A stretch of 5,071 bases of DNA, from NCBI GenBank assembly GCA_001817635.1, contig MHIS01000018.1, forward strand, positions 158 to 5,228, given 5' to 3'. Within the stretch, counting starts at the first letter, position 1. Each line of letters begins with the position of its first letter. The stretch is from Candidatus Colwellbacteria bacterium GWA2_46_10. GTDB lineage: Bacteria > Patescibacteriota > Minisyncoccia > UBA6257 > Colwellbacteraceae. Both the position numbers and the translations under genes were made by a program. Shown here in pieces: positions 1 to 5,071 of the stretch. A model generated the notes under the pieces. The model searched no databases. It was not told the DNA's origin and was given only the letters and a program-made list of their open reading frames with translations.

Positions 1-416
1 TAACCCTCGTCCTCGGCGTATTCCTCTTCCGGTTCTTCCTCCTCTTCCTCTTCAGGCTCTTCTTCATTTACGTCACCCCCTCCTTGCTGCTTTTGCCCCG
101 CTGCATCCCTTTCGGCGTCTTTATTCGCTAGGTGAACTGAGATAAGGAAAACAGTAGTTCGCAGAGGAAGCATATCTATTATTGGGGCGAACTCCACTAT
201 GCTTCCCAAGAGCCAGATCATTAAGCGTGTTTCCATGCGAGAGCCACCTTTGTACATAAACCAGAAGGCGGTGAAAAGCCCCACTCCTATTTCCGCAGGC
301 ATTAGGAGAAGTCCCAAGCCGGTTGGGTCCAGTAGGAATTCAGCAGTATCCAAAGAGCCTATGATCATAAATCCCAAAAGGATTTCGACCATGGAAAAGG
401 GCTTATCGTCGTTCAT
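1..416 (-). CDS. Small multi-pass membrane protein with acidic C-terminal tail (ends at or just past the window edge)
   Basis: An ATG at 416 opens a frame of 138 codons to the left edge. The last two visible bases are TA, so the next codon is TAA/TAG (stop) or Tyr; a stop exactly there is plausible. Hydrophobic stretches lie at about residues 9-24, 34-55 and 64-97; the last is split by E75, P78, D81, P84 and R86, suggesting two helices or a re-entrant hairpin. A charged, Gly/Gln-rich linker (98-117) leads to a tail that is almost all Glu (118-137). The start is 4 bases after the VirB4 stop codon, and a purine-rich GGAAGAGAG lies 11 bases upstream, so translation is probably coupled to VirB4. 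I do not recognise a named family. The G71-x-x-x-E75-x-x-P78...L83-P84-x-R86-T87 pattern resembles small membrane proteins I recall from candidate-phyla-radiation genomes, which is a memory-based inference. An accessory inner-membrane part of the secretion machine is possible but unproven. Confidence 0.8.
   Translation of the reverse strand, partial: MNDDKPFSMVEILLGFMIIGSLDTAEFLLDPTGLGLLLMPAEIGVGLFTAFWFMYKGGSRMETRLMIWLLGSIVEFAPIIDMLPLRTTVFLISVHLANKDAERDAAGQKQQGGGDVNEEEPEEEEEEEPEEEYAEDEG
3..65 (-). repeat. Low-complexity purine tract encoding a poly-Glu tail
   Basis: The minus strand here is a near-continuous run of GAA and GAG codons (pyrimidine-rich CTTCCT-like repeats on the plus strand). 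It encodes E3-P-E7-P-E3 followed by Y-A-E-D-E-G, residues 118-138 of the small membrane protein. The mix of GAA and GAG codons argues for selection on amino-acid composition rather than a fresh slippage expansion. Such tracts can still vary in length between strains. Confidence 0.75.
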
Positions 417-420
417 AAAA

Positions 421-2808
421 CTAACTACTCTCTTCCGATTGTCGGAGAAGCTCTTCAGGGTCGGTGGTTATTAATTTATTTTCGAAGAAAGAGGGCACTA
501 TCTGGATAGCTACCCTTTTGAGTCCGGCGATAAAGAGCCCCTGACCGATATCTGTTTCAAGGAGGTAGTTTTTTTCAACATCCGTTAGGTTAAATGCCTT
601 ACCCACCATATCTATAGCAGCCGGGGCTTGTTTTAAAAGAAGCTGCAACGAAGAGTTGGTGATTATAGGCCTTCCGTAGGGGGAGCTTAGGAAATCTTCA
701 ACGTCCTGGGTAATGGTGGTGATGCCAAGGTAGTATTTGCGGGCGCGCTTGGCTAGGCCAAAGAGGAAAGAGGCGCTATCTTCGTTTTTCATCAAGAGCC
801 ACGTCTCATCTATAACCATCATGCGTTTTTTGAGCTCCGCCCTAATTAAGCTCCAGATAAAGTTTAAGATGATGTACATGGCAATGGGACGGAGTTCCTC
901 CTCGAGATCCCTAATGGAGAAAACAATGATTCGATTGTTGATATCAACATTTGTAGGCTCATTGGTGAAACCAGCGTAACTTCCTTTTGTGAAGCGGTAG
1001 AGACGCTCCGCCATGCCCTTGCCCCCTTCGGTGCTTCTCAAGACGGACTCTAGATCTTCCAAAAGAGGAGGAGTTTTTCCTTCAAAACTTTGCTCCGGCG
1101 TTATGTCCCTTGCGGCATAGGTTTGGGTGATAGCTTGGTCAAGCAAGGATTCTTCTTCCGGCAAAATCTTCCCGAGCATAAGCTTTACTAAGCCTGTTAA
1201 GTTAACAATGTGGCTTTTCAAAACTTCACTTGGAGTTTCCCCTTCGGGGATAATAGGGATTTCAAATGGGTTAATGTGGCTATCGGAATCGAGAGAAATC
1301 TTGAAAACGCTTCCTCCAACCTCCTCGGCGAGACGAATATATTCATCCTCCGGATCTATAACGATTACTTCGGTGCCAAGCATGAGGCTGCGCAGAATAT
1401 CCAACTTTGCGGCGTATGATTTTCCTGCTCCCGCTTTAGCAAAGATAGTCATATTGGCATTCTCCAGTGAGAAGCGGTCAAAGATAACTAGGGAGTTGTT
1501 ATGGCGATTCACTCCGTGTATAACACCCTCGTCTGAGCTCAAGTTCGAAGAAACAAATGGGAAGAAGGACGATACGGGACTTGAATTGAGAGCGGTGTGT
1601 ATTCCCAATGAGTCTTTGCACAGAGGAAGAGTCGATTCAAAACCCTTCAGGTGTTCAAACTGGGCTGGGCGTACGGTGATAAGTTTGGTATCCAGAGTGT
1701 TAGTAATGTCGGCCTCAAGCCTAGATAGGTCTTTTTCGGTATCCGCGTAGATAGTTACGTATATGGAAGTATCGAAAAACTTCTCTTGGGATTGAAGCAG
1801 GGAGTCTCGCAGGGCTTCGGCATCCGCAAGGGCGGTTTCCAGAGAAGGATCGCGTACCAATCCTTTTTGGGTATTGTCCATTATTTGAGACTCAATTTGA
1901 GCTACCTTTTTGCGAAGATTGCGCAAAACGGTACCAGTATCGGTGGGGTGTACGTATATAGAGATATCAGTAGTCTCGGGGAGGTTAATAATGGGAGAGA
2001 GCCACCCCGTGTTCAAAAAGCGAGGATAGTTGGACACAAAAAGAGTCTTAGCGAGCTTTTCACCAACTTTTAGATATCCAGGCTTTATCTCCAAAGATGG
2101 TGGGGCCACCAATTCCCCAACGGCGTCAGTACCCTTTTCTGCCTTGCGGCCAATTTCTCTTCCTCTATCCTCGACGGTCATGGGGTTGTAGGCGTTGAAA
2201 TACAGCTCCGCTAACTCTGGATCTTCCAGGGAGACTGCTCTTAGTCCTATGCGGTTAAGCGCCGTTAGTATCTGGCTTACCCTCTGTGCTAGTTGTTCCA
2301 CGTAGACGGGGTTTACCGCCTCTTCTGGCGCGGCGGCGTTTTGTTTTACCCGCTTTTTTCTATTAAATAAATTGCTGAATAAAGAAGTGGTTTCTGACAC
2401 ATTTGTGGGCATGGCCGATGGATCATACGGAACAACCACAAAAAAACTCTTGGCCATGATGGCATTTTCTCCCACAAAGGACTTAACAAATGCTATATAC
2501 TCCTCAATTTGAGTTTTAATGAGCGGATTGTCCTCCTCCTTTATTCGCGCACCTAGGTTTTCTAGGTATCCATCGATATTCAATTTGCGTGAATGGATTT
2601 GGGTTTGTAGAGAAAAGTCCAAAGAATTCAACATGCTTTGGTAAGCTCCCACTATGACCCGCTGTTCATCCTCGGATTTGAGATCAAAGTTGGTTCCGTC
2701 CACCAGAATTACTTTACGTAAAGATCCGTCCTTCAGCTGAACTACGCCATTTTTGATGCTTTTAATGGGGATTAGATCCTGCGTACTTGCTCTTTGGGCA
2801 TTTGCCAT
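421..2808 (-). CDS. virB4: VirB4-family type IV secretion/conjugation ATPase
   Basis: This is a 795-residue, full-length VirB4/TraC/TrsE-like ATPase, which powers substrate transfer or pilus-like assembly at the cytoplasmic face of the membrane. The N-terminal half (about 1-400) fits the CagE/TrbE/VirB accessory region. It has a charged Ala/Pro-rich linker at about 148-168 and a probable helical hairpin at 295-345. The C-terminal half is a RecA/HerA-like motor. Walker A is A457-K-A-G-A-G-K463-S464, of the [AG]x4GK[ST] form. An IDPEDEY motif follows at 484-490. Walker B is MMVID667E668. A T700-Q701-D702 motif and an N718-S-S...LLLK726-Q727 stretch follow, both typical of VirB4. F415-F-P-F418 precedes the motor, as in Gram-positive relatives. 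No motif is missing. It starts at an ATG 18 bases after the PrgI stop; AAGG overlaps that stop but is 16 bases from the ATG, a long spacing. It ends in TAG. The symbol is family-level only; orthology to Agrobacterium VirB4 is distant. Confidence 0.95.
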   Translation of the reverse strand: MANAQRASTQDLIPIKSIKNGVVQLKDGSLRKVILVDGTNFDLKSEDEQRVIVGAYQSMLNSLDFSLQTQIHSRKLNIDGYLENLGARIKEEDNPLIKTQIEEYIAFVKSFVGENAIMAKSFFVVVPYDPSAMPTNVSETTSLFSNLFNRKKRVKQNAAAPEEAVNPVYVEQLAQRVSQILTALNRIGLRAVSLEDPELAELYFNAYNPMTVEDRGREIGRKAEKGTDAVGELVAPPSLEIKPGYLKVGEKLAKTLFVSNYPRFLNTGWLSPIINLPETTDISIYVHPTDTGTVLRNLRKKVAQIESQIMDNTQKGLVRDPSLETALADAEALRDSLLQSQEKFFDTSIYVTIYADTEKDLSRLEADITNTLDTKLITVRPAQFEHLKGFESTLPLCKDSLGIHTALNSSPVSSFFPFVSSNLSSDEGVIHGVNRHNNSLVIFDRFSLENANMTIFAKAGAGKSYAAKLDILRSLMLGTEVIVIDPEDEYIRLAEEVGGSVFKISLDSDSHINPFEIPIIPEGETPSEVLKSHIVNLTGLVKLMLGKILPEEESLLDQAITQTYAARDITPEQSFEGKTPPLLEDLESVLRSTEGGKGMAERLYRFTKGSYAGFTNEPTNVDINNRIIVFSIRDLEEELRPIAMYIILNFIWSLIRAELKKRMMVIDETWLLMKNEDSASFLFGLAKRARKYYLGITTITQDVEDFLSSPYGRPIITNSSLQLLLKQAPAAIDMVGKAFNLTDVEKNYLLETDIGQGLFIAGLKRVAIQIVPSFFENKLITTDPEELLRQSEESS

Positions 2809-2826
2809 TGGTTAGTAGATTATACC

Positions 2827-3354
2827 TTATCTATAATCGACTCTTTTAGCTATCTCTTTTTCTCCGGTAATTTGCCTTACCGCCTCAAACTTTTCCTTGA
2901 ATTGAGAAAAGCTCTGGCTTTGGATGGGAAGAGCAAGCTCTCTTTTGGGGATAGCCGTCTTGGACGTGTTCATTTGCATCCAAAGGTTCTTTATTCCCGC
3001 TAGGTCGGGTTTAGTAAACTTCCCAAGCTTGGGGGAAGGGGGAATCTTTGTCGGTTTAGTGGGAATTGAGATTTCCGCCCCTGAACGAAAAACGTACACG
3101 CTAGGAGCCCAGATACTTTGGAAAAGGGAGCGGATATATACGGAGATGGGGCGCCCGTTTACTCTTCCAAAGGCCAACATGCCTCCCGCTCCCAGGAGGG
3201 GAACAGAGATTATCGCCCACAGCCATGGTTGCATGACAAAAAGAAGAGCCCCGGATATGGCTGCGGCAGTTCCAACGTACGCAAACTGCCTAAGGCTCAA
3301 CGGTCCCACAATCTTATCTTCTGTGTCTATAAACTGAGGGACCTGGAACTGCAT
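2827..3354 (-). CDS. PrgI-family (VirB3-like) membrane protein
   Basis: This 175-residue protein matches the PrgI family, the Gram-positive-type counterpart of VirB3 that sits in the inner membrane beside VirB4. The N-terminus is characteristic: V5-P-Q-F-I-D, then E12-D-K-I-V-G-P and L21-R-Q-F. Two hydrophobic helices follow at about 24-41 and 44-62, separated by only a Gln-Pro turn. The family's post-membrane segment (N66-G-R-P, then Y87-V-F) follows directly. From about 95 to 175 there is a Pro/Lys-rich linker and a basic, probably helical tail, longer than I expect for a minimal PrgI protein. The ATG overlaps the upstream TAA by one base (TAATG), and AAGGA lies 12 bases upstream, so coupled translation is likely. 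Its position directly before virB4 is the classic PrgI-VirB4 pairing. It ends in TAA. Confidence 0.92.
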   Translation of the reverse strand: MQFQVPQFIDTEDKIVGPLSLRQFAYVGTAAAISGALLFVMQPWLWAIISVPLLGAGGMLAFGRVNGRPISVYIRSLFQSIWAPSVYVFRSGAEISIPTKPTKIPPSPKLGKFTKPDLAGIKNLWMQMNTSKTAIPKRELALPIQSQSFSQFKEKFEAVRQITGEKEIAKRVDYR

Positions 3355-3356
3355 TA
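3352..3356 (-). promoter_or_regulatory. TAATG stop-start overlap coupling two genes
   Basis: The TAA stop of the 271-residue protein (3356-3354) shares its last A with the ATG of PrgI (3354-3352). One-base overlaps of this kind usually let a terminating ribosome restart, keeping the two products in proportion. This supports both gene calls and the PrgI start. Confidence 0.8.
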
Positions 3357-4169
3357 TTGAGGAAGATCCTTGAGATTTACGACATTACTTTGGGGGACAT
3401 CTTTTTTCTCAACGGCAGGTTTGGTTTGGGGCATGTTTTGAATCCCAGAGAATGGATTGGCTGGTGCTTCGGGAGCGCTATAGTGGACTATCTTTGCTTG
3501 TTCTTTTCCCATGCGGACCGTGGAAGGCTCGCTAGAAGTTCTCTCATCTCCCATTTCTATGTGGGCATATGGAGTTGGTGAAAAATCAGAGTGGCTATCT
3601 GGGGAGTAAAAAGTTGGTCTGGCTAAGCCCCCCTCATACTTATCTTCGCGTGAAGTTACCGGCTGGTCAGAACCCTGGTATTTATGAATAACTAGGGGAT
3701 TGACACCGCCTTCGCTCTGCTTTGGGTTGATTGGTACCGAGGACTCCTGGCGGGAGGTAACAGTTGGTTGATCGGCGGGAGTTAGGGCGTGGGCTATCAA
3801 TGGCTGTTGGGGCGCGTTAGGGTAGACACCTTGAGCAACAGGGAGATGGAACCCGTGAGTTTTATTTAACTCGCCGGCCACCCTAGACAGCACCTTTAAC
3901 CTAATCTCATCGGCTATGCCCTTGGTAGCACGCGGATCCATGTGCACCTTACTAATAACCTCCCTTTCGAGATCTTCTGGGTGGACAACTCCCAAAATAA
4001 TAGCTGCAGTAATGCGGCGAAACTCTATGGCCTTAGAATCAGCAAGGTGGTTGTTTTTTAGGATATCATTAAGAGCAGAGTTGAGAACATCAGAGTTAAT
4101 AGCGGTCTTTAACCCTTCTGGCAGGTTATCGTATATGTCCGCGAATTCTTTTGTTGATAAAATCTTCAT
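3354..4169 (-). CDS. Hypothetical protein: helical N-terminal domain plus long disordered Pro/Ser-rich tail
   Basis: This 271-residue protein has two parts. Residues 1-105 look compact and all-helical, with the pattern L16-P-E-G-L20...I24-N-S26, then I58-L-G60...H63-P-E-D-L67, then A81...I85-A-D-E-I89. I recall this arrangement (L-P-E-x-L, then a G-x-x-x-P-E-D-hydrophobic turn, then a helix with I-A-x-E-I) from many uncharacterised candidate-phyla-radiation proteins; no function is known to me. Residues 110-271 are rich in Pro, Ser, Gln and Thr, lack hydrophobic runs and are probably disordered; they contain a degenerate D-Q-P-(T)-V-T-S-R repeat. There is no signal peptide or membrane segment. 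The start is an ATG 16 bases after the previous stop with no Shine-Dalgarno sequence visible. The end overlaps PrgI. A scaffold, adaptor or substrate-recruiting role for the secretion machine is possible but is only inferred from position. Confidence 0.85.
   Translation of the reverse strand: MKILSTKEFADIYDNLPEGLKTAINSDVLNSALNDILKNNHLADSKAIEFRRITAAIILGVVHPEDLEREVISKVHMDPRATKGIADEIRLKVLSRVAGELNKTHGFHLPVAQGVYPNAPQQPLIAHALTPADQPTVTSRQESSVPINPKQSEGGVNPLVIHKYQGSDQPVTSREDKYEGGLARPTFYSPDSHSDFSPTPYAHIEMGDERTSSEPSTVRMGKEQAKIVHYSAPEAPANPFSGIQNMPQTKPAVEKKDVPQSNVVNLKDLPQ
3366..3371 (-). promoter_or_regulatory. Probable ribosome binding site of PrgI
   Basis: The minus strand reads AAGGAT here, inside the last codons of the upstream gene. 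AAGGA is 12 bases before the PrgI ATG, a little further than the usual 5-9. It may act together with the TAATG overlap rather than alone. Confidence 0.45.
3648..3773 (-). repeat. Degenerate internal protein repeat (DQP-VTSR...EGG)
   Basis: Two copies of a short motif lie in the disordered tail of the 271-residue protein: D133-Q-P-T-V-T-S-R140 and D168-Q-P-V-T-S-R174. Each is followed by E-G-G (153-155 and 179-181). The span covers both D-Q-P...S-R copies. The DNA copies have drifted, so the match is clearer in protein than in nucleotides. Confidence 0.5.
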
Positions 4170-4185
4170 ATGCGTTAGTTAATGT
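4170..4185 (-). other. Short intergenic leader without Shine-Dalgarno sequence
   Basis: These 16 bases separate the TAG of the first gene from the ATG of the 271-residue protein. They are AT-rich and contain no GGAG or AAGG core, and neither does the preceding C-rich coding end. They contain ACTAAC four bases before the ATG; the same hexamer stands two bases before the virB4 ATG (2811-2816). Initiation here is probably by ribosome restart or by an AT-rich unstructured leader. Confidence 0.4.
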
Positions 4186-5071
4186 CTAGGGGGTAGTGGG
4201 GGGTACACCCCCAATGTAAGCGCCCAACATAGAAGCTTGCCCGACAAGATTAGCGTTATTGCTAAGGATACTGCGCAACGAGCGTCTCAGCTGCATTTGG
4301 CCTTCGGGTGTGGCCACATTTATAGCTCTGATAGCCCGGTGTAACGCTGATCCATTGGGGTTAGCACCGTTCCAAATTTGGGTTAAGTCAGCGCCATTTA
4401 GGGCGTCAATGTGCCCCAATTGTTCTTGGGTGGTTAATCCTCCAAACCCCGGACCTAGGGCTGCGCCAACAAGTCCATCAAACTCTTCCAGAACCGCAGA
4501 ACTTGCCGCAAGCAAATCCGACTTTTGTTCTCCACCCACAGCAGCAAAGTTTTGGGGAAGTTGGTCAGAGCGATGGACTGTCAAGAGATCATTCTTTGCA
4601 TCTATCTTTATCCTTTGTTGAGCGTCATCTATGGCGCCACCAGAGTGGCCAGCGCCTAGATGATAGGTATCGGGGTCGAATCGTATGACGGGTCTTTCGC
4701 CGACATCTTCAATTAATCCAGCTAGAACTGCATATCGATCGCCGCCAGCTTGAGTCGCAGTCTCCGCTCGTCCGCTGTACCCAAGCTTACGCAAGTTATT
4801 CTGCGCTTTTCGTAGCCCATGGCGATCCACAAAACCATTGATATTTTGGGCACGAGCTAGTAGTTGTTGGGTAGGAGTCTCGAATGGTAGTATCTTGCCT
4901 TCTCCTAATAGCTCATAAGCAGCAGCCAGAGCGCCTTCGCTAACCCTTTCCGGATTTTGCATAAGACCCTCCAGTATCTGGGAGTTAAGGTATGGAGCAT
5001 TATCCTTCCACTCCCCCTTCGCATCCTTGTGCATAAAAAGCCTTCGTTTTTCCTGTTCTTTCAAAAGATCC
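4186..5071 (-). CDS. Uncharacterised soluble protein, 3' part visible (5' end uncertain)
   Basis: The frame is open from the right edge to a TAG at 4188-4186, giving 294 complete codons in view. A TTG at 5064 is the first possible start, but the two codons before it (Asp-Leu) are also open, so the gene may extend beyond the window. The first ATG, at 5034, has GAAGG six bases upstream and would give a 282-residue protein; both readings are possible. The visible protein is hydrophilic and probably helical in its first 110 residues and last 100, with no signal peptide, clear membrane segment, Cys pair or catalytic motif that I can identify. The middle contains G138-A-G-H-S-G-G143 and a Gly-rich G204-P-G-F-G-G209. 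It ends in a Gly/Pro/Thr tail. I do not recognise the family. Its position upstream of PrgI-VirB4 would suit the soluble tail of a larger VirB6-like channel protein or a separate accessory protein, but neither can be shown. Confidence 0.8.
   Translation of the reverse strand, partial: DLLKEQEKRRLFMHKDAKGEWKDNAPYLNSQILEGLMQNPERVSEGALAAAYELLGEGKILPFETPTQQLLARAQNINGFVDRHGLRKAQNNLRKLGYSGRAETATQAGGDRYAVLAGLIEDVGERPVIRFDPDTYHLGAGHSGGAIDDAQQRIKIDAKNDLLTVHRSDQLPQNFAAVGGEQKSDLLAASSAVLEEFDGLVGAALGPGFGGLTTQEQLGHIDALNGADLTQIWNGANPNGSALHRAIRAINVATPEGQMQLRRSLRSILSNNANLVGQASMLGAYIGGVPPTTP
4197..4213 (-). other. GC-rich hairpin at the 3' end of the first gene
   Basis: The transcript can pair TGGGGG with CCCCCA: six base pairs, five of them G-C, around a five-base loop. 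It lies within the last codons of the upstream gene, about 9 bases before its TAG and 28 bases before the next ATG. A second C5 run at 4189-4193 could pair with the same G run instead. No U-tract follows, so it is not a canonical intrinsic terminator. The bases also encode G-G-V-P-P-T-T-P, so composition alone could create the pairing. Confidence 0.35.
5032..5045 (-). promoter_or_regulatory. Candidate ribosome binding site and ATG start inside the open frame
   Basis: The minus strand reads GAAGG, six bases, then ATG (Met-His-Lys-Asp). The spacing is near ideal and better than at any other start in the window. If used, the first gene begins here and is complete (4186-5034). The same bases encode Lys-Arg-Arg in the longer reading, so the purine run may be accidental. 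Confidence 0.4.

Noticed and set aside
1238..1250. Hairpin TCCCC-GAA-GGGGA (on the plus strand a C-UUCG-G type tetraloop)
   Set aside because: It sits in the middle of VirB4, encodes P-E-G-E within the I-I-P-E-G-E-T segment, and has no U-tract. It is most likely a coding coincidence.
1127..1750. Plus-strand open frame of 207 codons opposite virB4
   Set aside because: It lies wholly within the strongly supported VirB4 gene on the other strand, has no recognisable domain, and its composition follows from the complement of VirB4 codons. The same applies to the plus-strand frames at 199-474, 737-979, 1210-1419, 1786-2073, 2794-3003, 2924-3337, 3118-3360, 3357-3581, 3916-4182, 4259-4621 and 4503-4688.
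2099..2110. Inverted repeat GGTGG-GG-CCACC
   Set aside because: Five-base arms with a two-base loop inside VirB4 coding sequence; too short and sterically poor to be a regulatory hairpin.
2819..2824. Perfect TATAAT on the minus strand just upstream of virB4, as a -10 promoter element
   Set aside because: No -35-like hexamer lies 16-18 bases upstream (an A-rich sequence is there instead), and it is only 10 bases from the ATG inside a tightly packed operon. AT-rich leaders give this by chance.
421..5071. Possible UGA recoding, since all visible complete stops are TAA or TAG
   Set aside because: Only four complete stop codons are visible, and every gene reads through at normal family length with no in-frame TGA under the standard code. 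A UGA-as-Gly organism should show TGA codons inside these Gly-containing genes.
1..5071. Insertion sequence, integrase, CRISPR array, tRNA/rRNA or transfer origin
   Set aside because: Coding sequence covers the window apart from gaps of at most 18 bases, and no transposase, direct-repeat array, cloverleaf or nick-site-like sequence was seen on either strand.

Overview
All the genes I can support lie on the minus strand and read from the right edge to the left. They are packed as one operon-like block with almost no intergenic DNA. In transcription order they are: the 3' part (possibly nearly all) of an unrecognised soluble protein; a 271-residue protein with a compact helical N-terminal domain and a long Pro/Ser-rich tail; a PrgI-family (VirB3-like) two-helix membrane protein; a full-length VirB4-family ATPase; and a small hydrophobic membrane protein with a poly-glutamate tail that reaches the left edge. 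The gaps between genes are 16, -1 (a TAATG overlap), 18 and 4 bases, so co-transcription is likely. No promoter or terminator for the block is visible.

The recognisable core is PrgI plus VirB4, the inner-membrane energising pair of the type IV secretion/conjugation family in its Gram-positive-like form. VirB4 carries intact Walker A and Walker B motifs and the late VirB4 motifs, so it looks functional. No relaxase, VirD4 coupling protein, VirB6 channel protein, pilin, integrase, origin of transfer, tRNA, rRNA, CRISPR array or insertion sequence is visible. Whether this is a conjugation apparatus, a DNA-uptake or pilus-like machine, or a host-contact secretion system cannot be decided from this window.

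The best guess for the host is a candidate-phyla-radiation (Patescibacteria) bacterium, perhaps of the Microgenomates or Parcubacteria kind. This rests on recalled resemblance: the form of PrgI and VirB4, the N-terminal domain of the 271-residue protein, and the small membrane protein with a G-x-x-x-E-x-x-P...LP-x-R-T signature all resemble proteins I associate with that group. I could not run a search. A Firmicutes-type or other Gram-positive element is the main alternative. GC content is moderate (two lines counted by eye gave about one third and one half). The genetic code looks standard.

The points most worth a second look are: the complete small membrane gene at the left edge; the unrecognised first gene and its ambiguous start; the disordered repeat-bearing tail of the 271-residue protein; the long C-terminal extension of PrgI; and a GC-rich hairpin at the end of the first gene, just before a gene with no visible Shine-Dalgarno sequence.
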